A DNA stretch of 64,000 nt from Zerene cesonia (taxonomy: Eukaryota; Arthropoda; Insecta; Lepidoptera; Pieridae): the NCBI RefSeq assembly GCF_012273895.1, contig NC_052126.1, positions 4,043,218-4,107,217 of the forward strand. The letters are read 5' to 3'. The notes beneath the pieces are model-generated. The model was not told where the DNA came from and did not search any database. It worked only from the letters and a program-made list of their open reading frames with translations. This document shows positions 35,783 to 48,389 of this stretch, in pieces (the first letter of the stretch is position 1; each line of letters opens with the position of its first letter). Position numbers and translations under genes: made by a program.

Positions 35783-36635
35783 AGGAAACAAGAGGCGAAA
35801 TACACTGTCCTCAACACCTAAAACTTCTGGCAACAATAGCCGACGGTGGGTTTAAAGACCCTCGTAACATAAAGCTTAACGTCATACCAAAAGCACTTAA
35901 AGCATGGTCAAGAAGGTTTACGACCGAACTCTTGTTGCTAAAGATTTCACGACAGTCTAAATGTTCACTTTTACGATGTAGTTTACATCCATTATGGTAA
36001 TAAGAGATGTCTCTACTGTGTGGTAGAAATGGTAGCAAGAAGTTAACCGCCTACTGTCCTACAACATACTTGGGCTCTGGAGTAAAGAATAAGTTAAGTA
36101 CTTCTTCCAGAATTTATATGTTTTTCAGATTTAACAAATAACTTCCTTATACCACGACATTTTAACAAATAACAGTTATTTATTGAATTACATTTCAGTA
36201 ACCAATAATAAAATACAAAGATATCTAATTCAATGTTACTCTGAAGAGTAATTTGACACTCCTACAATTAAAACATTGCTTCATCTGGCTTCAGATTTCA
36301 CTTGAAAATAAAGAAGAACAGCTTACGTTGTTTGCAATCTCATTTAATGTTTTAGTATATATATTATATTCATATCTTAATAGAAATAGCTATAAGGAGC
36401 CCATTTAATAACATCGACAACTTACTACATAGTCTGGTTACAGACTCATGCTGACGGTACGCTGACCGTCGGTACTGAGATCCGAAACATATGATCAAGT
36501 ATGAATCGATTTGGATAATAGAGGTTCATACGCTTCGGCTGTCAACACCAAAGGTCAGCGAACCGTCGACGAGACACTATAAAAAGCCTTAAAGTCATAG
36601 CTCCTTTCTTTATAGCGACTACACTACACAACGGT
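35783..36635. other. Intergenic; possible TATA element at 36579-36586
   Basis: The overlapping frames at 35373-36038 have no domain. A TATAAAAA sits at 36579-36586 downstream of a small hairpin (GACGGT..ACCGTC). No gene can be attached to it. Confidence 0.25.
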
Positions 36636-36814
36636 GAAGGAGAACATCGTGAAGAAACCGGCATGTCCAATAATCAATACTTCGACATCTGCCAACCGTT
36701 GCCGTCCATGGTGGATTATGGCCTGAAACCTCATAGGAGGCTCGAGTCCCACCACTGGGAACATAATATAGGCTGACGATGATGATGATGATGACATCAT
36801 CATCATCGTCAGCC
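36636..36814 (+). mobile_element. SINE family A copy ending in a perfect palindrome
   Basis: ACATCGTGAAGAAACCGGCA, CATCTGCCAACC, GTGGATTATGGCCTGAAACC and GGGAACATAATATAGGCTGA follow the family. The end (36771-36790, GGCTGACGATGATGATGATG) is repeated exactly inverted at 36795-36814. Confidence 0.65.
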
Positions 36815-37079
36815 AGCATTTTGCATAGTTTTTTTTCATCTCAACAAACTACACAAAATAATAAAAGAACTGTTTGTTACCATTCTACGAGTTTAAATAG
36901 ACACCTTAATACAGAACTATCCCATGTATGCCTACTTGACATGATTAACCACTATTCAATAAAAAAGTAACGGAAGAGAAAATAAACTGTTTCCCAGAGT
37001 CTCTAAAATCCACGTCGCTTCACGACACGTCGGCAAAAAACTAAGTAACCAATTCCACTAAAATCACATCAATACATCT

Positions 37080-37400
37080 CAATAAAAGACAGAGAGCGGA
37101 TAATGCATCCGTTTTGGATGGGATATGTATTAGCGGGGAAACCGTATTTATTGCGTTGTAGCCCGAAGATTTATAGCTATGTACCGATCGCAGCCGATAC
37201 TCAAATTCAATTTGATATAACGCGCCGATTGGTTAGGATTTGTTGACTGGTTTTAGAATCTAACAACGCCATTGGGGAGGTCGTTTCGATGCGAAGTGCG
37301 TTAGGATCGGGGAGTATAAATGCCGCTTCGTTAGCATTAAAGATACGTTTGCCTTGTTTCTTCTACTAGTAAGATTTGATGGACTAATATCACTGAACTA
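37080..37400 (+). promoter_or_regulatory. Promoter-like, GC-richer unique island
   Basis: The region is richer in GC than its surroundings and shows no repeat. It contains GATTGG (reverse CCAAT), CCATTGG, a TATAAAT at 37315-37321 after GGATCGGGGAG, and a strong 5' splice-site-like A|GTAAGA at 37369. This arrangement would fit a TATA promoter with a short first exon. No downstream exon was identified, so this is a weak inference. Confidence 0.25.
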
Positions 37401-39416
37401 AAGACAGAAATTTGCTTATCGTGTTACGTTTTAAATCCATTACATAAAATGTGCCACATTAGCTTACCGTAGCATACGATTGAAGTCAAATCAATTCAAA
37501 TCCCGTTTACATTTTAGTTATAGATTCAGCAACGTATAATTCTCTTCTACAAAAAAGATTACCCACATTCTTGGGGACTGTGGTACACTCCAACTCACAA
37601 CAATCTCCTTTCAAACACAAAAAGAATCACGTCAGTTGAAAAACCAGAGTTACCGAGTATATTTCGTTAATTAGTCGAATTAAGACCTTCATTTTTGAGA
37701 ACGTCAATAAAAAAGCCAAAAAGTTATATTTTTTCTTTCCGATCCACAACAGCTTTCCATAAACATTTATTCAAAAATTCACATAATAATTAAACAACAG
37801 CCCTCGCATACAGGGCGATAATTCACCACAATACCGGAAGGAGATATATCAAAATGGAGTCATTGGTATTCCGCGCAGCTAATTTGCCACTTAAAACTAA
37901 TTAGCTGACACAATGGCCTTGATTTTAATAGCAACCATTATACATTTTGCAAATTTAAGCGATCCGAAACCCTGTCACGTTCTGTTAATGATATTGATTA
38001 TGATATGTTGAACTATACATATATTTGTACTAGCTGCCCGCCCCGAAACTACCCGAAATTTTGAGGTTTGTAAAATTTGCTGACTGAGCTGACATGGAAG
38101 GTCTATTTGCCAACAAATTATATGTTATCTCCTAGCTTTTCTAATAAAATATTCCGATAGATAACTAAATTATTGCAAATCTTTTTTAACCAAGCTTGCG
38201 AATCTGGTTAAATTAGCATAAGCTATAATACTATATAATAAAGATGCATTTTACTTGAAATATGACTTTTAAAATTATTCAATAAATTTGTATAAAGTTT
38301 TGTTTACGCGTTTTTTTTTCAATCTTTATAAATACATATTATAATTTTCGAATGTATAATACATAAAAATATATATTCCGATAATATATCACGTATAAAT
38401 TAAGCCAAATGCTACAAGATTCTAGTCTGACATAGTTTAAGGCTGGAAAACAAACCTAGATTACAAAGCAAATGATATTCAATTCATTATTGCATTATAA
38501 ACGCAGGCAATAACCAGTCCTAACTGCTCTACCATTAGGTAGATAAACGCTTAACAATATTATCTAAATACTCTCAGGTGGTTCATAGTTGTGCGCCCGT
38601 ATTTGCATTTTGCAATCTCGATATGAATAGAACATTCCACGTGCTTTTAACAGGTGTGAAAATTGTCGTAGACGTTATTAAGGTGTTAAATTTTAAATAA
38701 TATTTCGTATTGAAACAGGACACTATAAAGTTTAGAGGTTTATTTTCTGAGACCTTTTAGACATGCATAAATTCAAATTATACTTTATGCTTCACCGGCC
38801 TAAAATGTAAATGATTTTTTTTTTATTTCTATTAATTATTATTATTATTTTACTTTACTTTTAAATATAAATTATAAAATGAAATTACAAATATTATGTA
38901 TTTGAATTTAAGGGAAGTAACTGTCTTCTGAGATACAGGTAATAACCTAGTTCAGATGGTAGAGCATCATTGTGAATTGAATTTTTAGTTCTTGCTAATA
39001 AATAAATAAATATATCAATATGTAATTTCTTTTTCACTTGCACATTTCCCTTTCGCAAGGGATTTCCTGGATAAAAATTCCCATGTCCTTCCTCGGTTCT
39101 TAAACTATCGTCAGATTTTTTTTTTGTAAAAAATAATAATTATATTAGTTATGTATAAAAACATGTTCATTTTCACATTTTCCTTTTCAATATTTTATAT
39201 TAATATGCAGTATAAACTAAAACGTATTCAGAGCAAACGCTCGACGAACTACGTCGCAACCCCGTCGACTAAAGTTAAACAGTTACGTACATATTACGTA
39301 AACAATACGAAACCCGAATGTACTAATTTCCGTACTAAAATACATATGAGAAAACTTAACGGTACTTGATTCGAAGTTAGTACTGCCTCTTAAGGGAACT
39401 TTCATATAGTGGACCA
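37401..39416. other. Intergenic, no gene recognised
   Basis: Unique-looking sequence near 37840-37960 contains AACTAATTAGCTGACACAAT. CAAAAAGAATCACGTCAGTT at about 37618-37637 is a fragment of the dispersed repeat also seen at 48390-48620. A worn inverted Lep1-like fragment is near 39050-39110. Confidence 0.35.
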
Positions 39417-39502
39417 TCGTAGCAACGTAATTCGCTATGTGACGTAGCGTTTACTACGCAGTGAAACATGTGCTACGAAATTAAATGCACATTTTGTACT
39501 TG
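39417..39502. repeat. Second cluster of CTACG/CGTAG words
   Basis: CGTAGCAACG, GACGTAGCGTTTACTACGCA, TGCTACGA and GCGTAGCAC fall within 86 bases, resembling 35725-35782. Confidence 0.4.
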
Positions 39503-40629
39503 CGTAGCACAGTTCCAATCTGTAAGAGCGTACATAGTATATATTTAATATTGTTGTTAAATCATTAAAATTTATTTCAAGCTTTCTACGTGAAAGTAAG
39601 CGAATGCTGTAAAGAGACGGGCCTAACGGGAGGGTTCATCTCCATGGTTTTTATTTGTTCTGTGTATATCAATGGACTAATATGTATAGCTGTTAGATAT
39701 TTTTATATACAGAAATATTATTGGTATGCAACTGTATTTCAAAATGCTGGTAGTATGAACGCTGCCTGACTTTCAACCTAGCAGCGAATATAATCTTCGA
39801 AGAATCGTTAGAACAAAAGAGACAATTCAAAGTAATAAAAAGTAGTTTTTTGTGTCAAGAATTATTTATGCTATTATGATTTGTATTGAATTTAATAATC
39901 TGTACAATAAAATATTTGCAAATCCCTTTTAGATGTTAGTCCGAATTCTATTTAATAACTTATAATAAAATTATAAAGATTTTAATAAGGCTTATATAAC
40001 AATTATAATTTTATAAGTTGTATGCTGGTTTTGAGCCTAAACTTTCAATCTCTTTCCATCCAATAATATTTTATCATAAATGCACAGACATATTCCACAA
40101 GAAATGTCACTACCTCTCTGGTTGTATGTATCCAAATTCAAAAATGGAACGAAATGACAACAATTTCATATCAAACAAAAGAAGAACGTCATGTCAACAG
40201 ATTGAAAACCCAATATACTATACAGTTAACGGAGTTTGAATAACTCCGTTTATTCAGTATCAAAAACAAAAAAAATCAGTTGATTCAAGAACCTCCTTCG
40301 GTTTTGGGACGTTCGTTACCCATTAAATCACTTCAATTACGATCAGTTTCGATCATGCACGTATCGAAAATAATATTAACATAAACACACGCTAACAAAA
40401 AAGTAACTCTACGAATAACGGTTTTTTGTATGGTTATATTTTCACAACTCATTTCATAAACGTTACACAGTACAAGTTTGTATCCAAACATTTTTCAGGC
40501 TCAGCAAACAAGCTACTACTATAACTATAAACTCCGAAACTGTTATGTCCCACCCCATTAACAAACACTCATGATACTTGAATGGCATAGTATGTTAGAC
40601 TCAATTGATATTGATATTTGACCGTTGCT

Positions 40630-40706
40630 AACGCTTTGTATGGCTAACTTTACTGTAATAGCAAACGAACTGTTTACTGTTTGATACTTTTATATGAAAT
40701 GCTTTT
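40630..40706 (+). repeat. 77-bp gap edge, duplicated exactly across the gap
   Basis: From AACGCTTTGTATGGCTAACT to ATATGAAATGCTTTT. The identical 77 bases follow the gap at 41707-41783. This is the expected footprint of two contigs that overlap but were not merged. Confidence 0.9.
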
Positions 40707-41706
40707 NNNNNNNNNNNNNNNNNNNNNNNNNNNNNNNNNNNNNNNNNNNNNNNNNNNNNNNNNNNNNNNNNNNNNNNNNNNNNNNNNNNNNNNNNNNNNN
40801 NNNNNNNNNNNNNNNNNNNNNNNNNNNNNNNNNNNNNNNNNNNNNNNNNNNNNNNNNNNNNNNNNNNNNNNNNNNNNNNNNNNNNNNNNNNNNNNNNNNN
40901 NNNNNNNNNNNNNNNNNNNNNNNNNNNNNNNNNNNNNNNNNNNNNNNNNNNNNNNNNNNNNNNNNNNNNNNNNNNNNNNNNNNNNNNNNNNNNNNNNNNN
41001 NNNNNNNNNNNNNNNNNNNNNNNNNNNNNNNNNNNNNNNNNNNNNNNNNNNNNNNNNNNNNNNNNNNNNNNNNNNNNNNNNNNNNNNNNNNNNNNNNNNN
41101 NNNNNNNNNNNNNNNNNNNNNNNNNNNNNNNNNNNNNNNNNNNNNNNNNNNNNNNNNNNNNNNNNNNNNNNNNNNNNNNNNNNNNNNNNNNNNNNNNNNN
41201 NNNNNNNNNNNNNNNNNNNNNNNNNNNNNNNNNNNNNNNNNNNNNNNNNNNNNNNNNNNNNNNNNNNNNNNNNNNNNNNNNNNNNNNNNNNNNNNNNNNN
41301 NNNNNNNNNNNNNNNNNNNNNNNNNNNNNNNNNNNNNNNNNNNNNNNNNNNNNNNNNNNNNNNNNNNNNNNNNNNNNNNNNNNNNNNNNNNNNNNNNNNN
41401 NNNNNNNNNNNNNNNNNNNNNNNNNNNNNNNNNNNNNNNNNNNNNNNNNNNNNNNNNNNNNNNNNNNNNNNNNNNNNNNNNNNNNNNNNNNNNNNNNNNN
41501 NNNNNNNNNNNNNNNNNNNNNNNNNNNNNNNNNNNNNNNNNNNNNNNNNNNNNNNNNNNNNNNNNNNNNNNNNNNNNNNNNNNNNNNNNNNNNNNNNNNN
41601 NNNNNNNNNNNNNNNNNNNNNNNNNNNNNNNNNNNNNNNNNNNNNNNNNNNNNNNNNNNNNNNNNNNNNNNNNNNNNNNNNNNNNNNNNNNNNNNNNNNN
41701 NNNNNN
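40707..41706. other. Assembly gap, exactly 1000 N (probably spurious)
   Basis: A placeholder run of 1000 N between two identical 77-bp edges. The real sequence may have no gap here at all. Frames crossing it are artefacts. Confidence 0.97.
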
Positions 41707-41783
41707 AACGCTTTGTATGGCTAACTTTACTGTAATAGCAAACGAACTGTTTACTGTTTGATACTTTTATATGAAATGCTTTT
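41707..41783 (+). repeat. 77-bp gap edge, second copy
   Basis: Identical to 40630-40706; see that entry. Confidence 0.9.
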
Positions 41784-42939
41784 ACATTTGCTTAGTTGTA
41801 CATGTAATATTATAGCATATAATAATGTACAAGAGAGGTATAAGCTTGTGCGGGATCTAATGAATTTATCACTGTGATAAATTTACACATTTTAGAACCG
41901 TTATTATATAAAACATTTGTGAGTCTTTTAATTCTCATGTAAAGTAATAATCAAAATTGTATTAATACATTTTTGTTAGGTTTAATAATTGGCATTATAT
42001 AATTTTAAGTACATCTATAAAAAGTTTAAATGAGCTTAATAATTATGATTAAATAATTATTAAACATTATTAGATGCAATATCAAATATGTTATTTAATA
42101 ATGTATTTTGAATGTAAATGATTGTTTAGTTATGTATTGTTAATCGACCGCTAACTTGGTGCTGTGGTTAACGCATGAGCGTAGAACCGAGCTTGTTTTA
42201 AATGTATCTAATGTTTCTGGTAGTTATAACTCTATAAATATCACTAGTATCGTATTACCTGTGATTTATATTGAGAAGTTTAAAAAAAAAAAGTTGAAGG
42301 TTTTCAGAAATAGGTAGTTATTAGTTCTTAATTGATTTTTTGTTTCTATTAGTCGTAACAAGATGGTGATTTTTATGACTCAAATACTGTAATTTACTGA
42401 AAGTTTTCTTATGGTATGTCTCCGCTCACCGTTGATCGAAACTTAGAAAATTAGTTCTAAAGAAAGCCTTTCTAAACATTTATGAATGTGTGTTAAACTC
42501 CTATTATTTTTAAAATTTATTATTCTGTTGGATGTATAATAATAATGGGAAGTAGAGACTTATATATATTCTTGTTTATATATGCAATTGTTTATTGCAC
42601 GTCTCATAAGCGAAGTATTGAGGTTGTGCTCTATACTCGACAAATCGAAAAAGGCAGTTTTCCGCAACTTAAATTGAGTTTTTATCACTTGAAATTCACA
42701 TAAAAGGATATTATTAATGCACGTCAATCGATAAAAATAATGTGTTAAATACATAAAATATAATTTCACAATAATTATTTGGTTTAACACAGTAAATAAG
42801 TAAGTTAAAAATCATTATACTTGGACGTGTGTCTGTGAGTATGGTATCCATGTATGTATTTTTTAGTATATTAACACATTTAATAATTCAAATTACGAAA
42901 TCAATACTCATCAATGAAAATTTATCATATAAGTGGTTA
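41784..42939. other. Intergenic, no gene recognised
   Basis: Strongly AT-rich. A truncated tRNA-like SINE head lies at about 42150-42190. The minus-strand frame at 42560-42790 has no domain. Confidence 0.4.
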
Positions 42940-43090
42940 CTAGCTGTGACCCGCGGTTGAAACCGCGTAAGTCCGTATCCCGTAGGAATATCGGTATAAA
43001 AAGTGCCTATGTGTTATTTCAGTTGTCCAGCTCTCTACGAAGCAAAATAGTATAATTATTCACCAGTAGATGTCAGGAAAAAAAACACGA

Positions 43091-43173
<83 letters not shown>
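42940..43173 (-). mobile_element. Helitron variant ending in a long AT microsatellite
   Basis: CTAGCTGTGACCCGCGGTTG starts the element on this strand, followed by the Lep1-like core to about 43052. A short segment (CACCAGTAGATGTCAGG) and about 80 bp of pure AT repeat (43093-43173) come next. The copy at 48801-49116 has the same order with extra sequence before the AT run. Confidence 0.7.
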
Positions 43174-43176
<3 letters not shown>

Positions 43177-45423
43177 GGTATAATGGTAAAATATAATGGT
43201 ATAAGATTTAGTAATATTGCAACTACCATTAAAAAAGAAGTTAATCCTTATCATGCCATATAATAAAAACGTAACACTAATGTTAGAAGTGTGATTAGTT
43301 ATGTTAACTAATTGGGGCAAGAAGCAATTATTCCAACACGATTATGAAATAAACCTCCGTTGCGTGTAGTGGGGTTGCGGTCGCCTCTAAGTACGAGCCT
43401 CACTTAGCTAGCGCTTCTCACTTAACTTGAAGTGTAATTCTCTTTTTAACGGTTAAGTAATTTAATAAGAAACTGCTATATGTTTCTTATATGTTTAAAA
43501 GCGAGCAGTGCATACGCAAAGACACTACACTACAAATGTTCAAGGGCGGTGGTAATCGTTTACCATCAGACGAACCATCAGCCCGCTATGACATAAAAAA
43601 ACATAGCAAAAGATACAAAATATTACATATCTATGCGCATGAGAGTGTGTATACACAATCGAACACATTTCTTTGTATCACATTTACACAAATGTGTATA
43701 AATTTGCGTAAGTCTTATATTGTTGATTGTGAAAACGAGTTGGCTTGAGTTTTACAACTTGTATTTATTTAGGTGCGAATAAACGTACAAACTTAAGGAT
43801 TAACGAATGTTGTAGAAATTACTGTTGATTACGTTGGAAGAAAACAATTATTTCTACACATTTTAAATTCGTGACTTTGTCCTTGTAGCCATAAACTTGC
43901 TTGGTTTATAAAAATATATCCAGATGTATATATTATAGTGTATAGTAATATAAATATATAAGAATAAAGCCATTTAAACTTTAGTTTAAAGTTTGGTTGT
44001 TAGTTTAAACTTTAGTAAATAAAACAATTTAACAATTTTAACTCGATGTTTTTGTTACATTACTTCGATTTAATCACAATAGCTAGACCCCAGCACTCCT
44101 TCCAATTTATTATCTATCTCTATATCAAAGTTAAATACAAAACTGATGATCTGTTTTATATTAAAGAATAAACATACAAGCTATCCTATCAATCCTCACT
44201 AGCTTTTACATTTATAAATAGCAGTAGAATAGCAGCATAATCCAAATTATTCTGGTTATATTTTAGTATGCGGAAGAGAAGGAAGAGAGAAAAAGTTATA
44301 GCATTAAGGGATTGCCCTCAAAGCCTTATTATTGTGATAATTAGAATGAATTATTTATGAACGTTGAAACTCTACAACAGCTGTAAATAACTTTAACTCC
44401 TCCGTTGGTGACATTTCAAGTGGAAATGAGCAAAAATGAACAAATGGCGTGAATTTAACAGCGGTATATCGTTAAATTATAATTTCTAATATTTTTGCAT
44501 TTAAGATAAGATTAATTAATAAAAATAAGTCTGAATTCGGGATTTTATATTCGTTTTTTTTTATTTTTCATCTCATTTTCATCAACTAACGCGCTGATTC
44601 AAAATCACAAAACTTAATGTGTTATTCTGAAAAGTCCAAGATTATTTCATGATCTTAAAGAGATTTTTTAATTTTTTGCCATTCTCTTCATACAAAACTG
44701 TAAAATAACAATACAAATTCATATTATTACATAAAGTTAAATGTAATTTCCTACCTTTTTTACTTTTCAGGTAGTCTTGTCTGACCTTAAACATTAAACC
44801 ATTAAACATTAAACATTTAACATTGTTTTTGTAACCAAACCAGCATTAGCAAAAACAATAAAATAAACGCAAATATTTTAACATTCACATGTCGGCTCCC
44901 GTTTGCGGGTTTTTCAACATTAACTGGTGATTCTTAGCATTTCCCAACACCGCTAATTGCTCCTAAATGCTATTCAGATTAGCCCGGGCAAACCCCATTA
45001 CCTAACGGAACGCTATTTTAATTTACGATCGCTAAATAATTCTGCTGCGAGATACTGTCCGATATAAATAATAGCTAATTGTGTTTGTGCGACTTAGTTG
45101 TCTATTTATGCGCGAAATAATTGCATTTAATTTTTCGTTTTTTAACATTCAAGAGCTTTGAAATTAGAAATTTAAAAATTAAAGAAATCGATCGCGAAAC
45201 CGTCTCATTCGACGTATCATCGTGACTCCTGACTTCTCGGTCACCCTTGATCCCGTGATGTGATTAAGGAAATGTATTAATAGGAAGTTATTTTCTTTAT
45301 TAACGATATTAAATATGTGAGAATGTTCCTTATTTATCACAATTCATTTATTATTTCTAATATAGCATTAACTTTATTTAATCCTGGCTTAGTTCAAGAC
45401 ATCTTTCTGATCCTGCGAATATT
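43174..45423. other. Intergenic, 2.2 kb without a gene
   Basis: An inverted fragment of the GATGGTAAGCGATC family is at 43538-43599 (GGTAATCGTTTACCATCAGA). 44890-45110 looks unique and carries several TAATT cores, so it may be regulatory. An inverted tRNA-like scrap (CTTCTCGGTCACCC) is near 45234-45247. No gene. Confidence 0.4.
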
Positions 45424-45594
45424 TTAACCCTGAAAGTATGTAAGTATGGATGTTATTTACTCTTTCACGCGAATGCAGCTATCATAAATGTATGAAATTT
45501 TGTACAAATATAGATTATACTTTGGATCAGCACATTAACTGGGCTAACTAAGAAAGGCGGGTACCACGCGAGTACCGTGGGCTACAGCTTGTAT
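45424..45594 (+). mobile_element. Diverged Lep1-like Helitron
   Basis: TTTACTCTTTCACGCGAATG, TGAAATTTTGTACAAATATA and CCACGCGAGTACCGTGGGCT keep the family order, with a worn end. Confidence 0.5.
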
Positions 45595-45793
45595 TTATAG
45601 TTTTACTTTAAACAATAGTATAGTATTATGTTATCTGCGCTTTAACCTTTCGCGTCCCCCGCATTGTGCCCTGTAAAATAAAGCAAATATCACCTTGGAC
45701 CAAGCCAGTCGTATAACTACAATAGAACGACAATTTATGTAATTTCGCTTAAATATGCAATTAACATAATGAATAACTTCAATTTATCGTGAA

Positions 45794-45985
45794 CTAGCTG
45801 CGCCCCGCGGTTTCAGCCGCGTAAGTCCGTATCCCGTAGGAAAATCGGGATAAAAATTTGCCTATATGTTATTCCAGTTGTTCAGCTATCTACGTACCAA
45901 ATTTCACTGCAATCGGTTCTGTAGTTTATGCGTGAAAGAGCAAACACACACACATCCTTACAAACTTAACAATAGGGTATTAGGA
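45794..45985 (-). mobile_element. Non-autonomous Helitron (Lep1-like)
   Basis: CTAGCTGCGCCCCGCGGTTT at 45794 (inverted hairpin end), GCGTGAAAGAGCAAACACAC inside; the far end is partly lost. Confidence 0.75.
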
Positions 45986-46107
45986 TAATAAAGTCTGTAA
46001 TACAACAATAATTCACTGTTCAGACTTCAGATTAATTCTCTACGATACCTCTGTAAAAAAACCTTGTATCTCATACGAATAATATTGACGTCCAAAAAGT
46101 TTTCCCT

Positions 46108-46365
46108 GTGACGGACGCAAACTACCCCGTTACCGTGTATGGTTATTCACAATGTCTAAAATACAATGCATTTGTAACATATATCAAAGTTGGGACACTG
46201 GTTATGACGGGAAATGAATTCACTTGGCTGTGCCAAGTCAAAATTGTAGATTTTCGCAAACGTATGACTTGCTATGTAATTATGATCAGTCCATTAAGAA
46301 AGCGATGGATCGTACGTGTACGTGAGCAAACTAAAACTGTAATAGGTGTAATTATAAACCTGTAG
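46108..46365 (+). other. 85-codon open frame of unknown nature
   Basis: An open frame lies between two inverted Helitrons. It has no recognisable domain or splice pattern. GTAATTATGATCAGTCCATT and its ragged composition suggest decayed repeat sequence more than a gene. I list it only because it is uninterrupted. Confidence 0.12.
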
Positions 46366-46470
46366 GTGTAGATATACATAATCTATATTTTTTAATAATT
46401 CCATTTAAGAAAATCTATTCTTTCACCGTAAAAGAATATTGGTGTACGAGTAGTGTTTAAACATATCAAA

Positions 46471-46668
46471 CTACCTACGCCCCGCGGTTTCACCCGCGTA
46501 AGTCCGTATCCAGTAGGAATATCGGGATAAAAAGTTGCCTACATACTATTTCAGTTGTCCAGCTGTCTTCGTACCAAATATCATTGCAATAGGTTCAGTA
46601 GTTTTTGCGTGAAAGAGCAACCAACACACACATCCTTACAAACTTTCGCATTTATAATATTAATAGGA
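46471..46668 (-). mobile_element. Non-autonomous Helitron (Lep1-like)
   Basis: CTACCTACGCCCCGCGGTTT (terminal CTAG mutated to CTAC), CGTGAAAGAGCAACCAACAC inside, TTTATAATATTAATAGGA at the far end. Confidence 0.75.
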
Positions 46669-47400
46669 CATAAGTAGGATTTATATGGGTGGGAACATAG
46701 TTCCGGCCTATAAATAGCCGAGTTGTTTTACAATATCATTTTGACATGTTATCTAGTACCTATGTATAGCTATTATTTGGCGCAGTTTTATGGCGTGTAT
46801 GTTGAAATAGATTAACATAATAAATATTTTTACCCACTCACGGACGTAAATACCAACCAGTGCAGTCAGTCAGTCAGTATAAACATATAAGTTATATAAA
46901 ATACTGACAATGACAATAAACATATCCCGATCCGCCCTCCACATAGCCCCGCGCACATTTCTAGAGAATGTAGTATTTAACTTGTAAGCATGTTCCGTTG
47001 TTTGTCTAGCTTACGTCACTTGCCATTAATTCCAGTTTCCAGAAGACTGCCACGGCGCCTTCGGAAATTTCAAACTATCCATATTAATGAAGTCATTTAC
47101 GCTTCTTTGCTAGTTTCGAGTGATGCATGCGATTATTCTAGTTGCTTGATAAGACAAATTAATGCTAAAAGCATTTTCATTTGATTAGTACGGGAATTCA
47201 ATTAATTTATTTACTACTAGGATTCCGCTTGCGGCTTCGCTCGCGTGGACTACGAAATTTTGTTCTTAAATGAGCTATTTATTTTAGCATCTAACCTATT
47301 TAGGAAACTCTTATTCATTTTAAGCATCTATCTGATGAAATAAAGGTTATTTTCGTTTTTTATAAGTTAAATAAATGTATACAACAACTGATACATATAG
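46669..47400. other. Intergenic, no gene recognised
   Basis: A CAGT tetranucleotide run (CAGTCAGTCAGTCAGT) is at about 46863-46878. A 64-codon frame at 46990-47184 has no domain. GATTCCGCTTGCGGCTTCGC at about 47221-47240 is an inverted Helitron hairpin end. Confidence 0.35.
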
Positions 47401-47482
47401 ACAACTGGAATAACATATAGGCAACTTTTTATCCCGATATTCCTACGGGCTTCCCGCGGGTGAAACCGCGGGGCGCAGCTAG
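47401..47482 (+). mobile_element. 3' end of a Lep1-like Helitron
   Basis: Only the last ~80 bases remain: TTTTTATCCCGATATTCCTA, then CCGCGGGTGAAACCGCGGGG and CTAG followed by T. Confidence 0.8.
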
Positions 47483-48389
47483 TTATTAAATAAATTTATC
47501 GTCTACTAGAGGGGCAAAAATTGAAAGATAAAATAATTTTTCTTAATTAAATATAACATGTACCCAATATGTTGTGGGTTCTTTGATATTAGCTTGTGAG
47601 TACAACAAGATTTTTCTTGAACAAAAATGCGGTCTAAGCTCAAACATCAACACACAACAATAATAAAACATCGATCGGTTTTCTATTCTCGTTCACCGAG
47701 CGTCTGAAGTGTAACGTGAGATATGAAACTTTGGACGAAAGTTTTTAAATTAAATTTATGATTTTTTGCGAGAATACGCCCACGAAGATAAATTTACACA
47801 TTGCTATACCAAGAATATGTGATCTTGATTTCACAATTATTTCAGTATCTAAATGTACTGAATATCTTACGGAATTTTAACACAAATTTCTCTTAAAGCT
47901 AATTAGGTATTGGAAATATCGTTCATGAAGCGATGTTTTTCGACTTGGTTCAACCATTAGCAAATGAACTTTCCACAACTGTACGATAAACTGGGATTCG
48001 AATTTACATCTTTATATTTCGTATTAAAACTCGAGAACCATTAACTCTAAGTAGTTCTGCTTACTGCTATGTAAATTGAATCCACAGCGATCGTTGACAA
48101 CTCGACCCATAATCCAGAGCTAAATTAAGTTCGATGTTCATCCAAGTTTGGCTATTCAACTTGACGCTTGGCCTAACTTCAGCTATAATACACCTTTAAC
48201 TTGCTCACTCCCGACAACTTACCTGTATTTTTAATGGTCATTAATAAGCAGGCTCTATGAAATTGTTGGTAAAGTTTACCATCCATCATCGCGTTATAAC
48301 CGAGTATAAAAGGCTTTCAACAAAAACCGGTATGGTTTGTAGGTAATGTTTGTACTTGACTTACTTTAGTCACAATACACAACGGCATT
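47483..48389. other. Intergenic, nothing recognised
   Basis: AT-rich sequence with no splice-supported frame. Confidence 0.35.

Noticed and set aside
35373..35855. 160-codon plus-strand frame as a gene
   Set aside because: It runs through a worn SINE fragment, a TGATCATGATC run and the CTACG cluster; composition is not protein-like.
40681..41761. Two plus-strand frames of about 350 codons
   Set aside because: They read through the third 1000-N gap; only a few codons at each end are real sequence.
43060..43320. 86-codon frame with a Tyr-Ile repeat
   Set aside because: It is a translation of the AT microsatellite in a Helitron variant.
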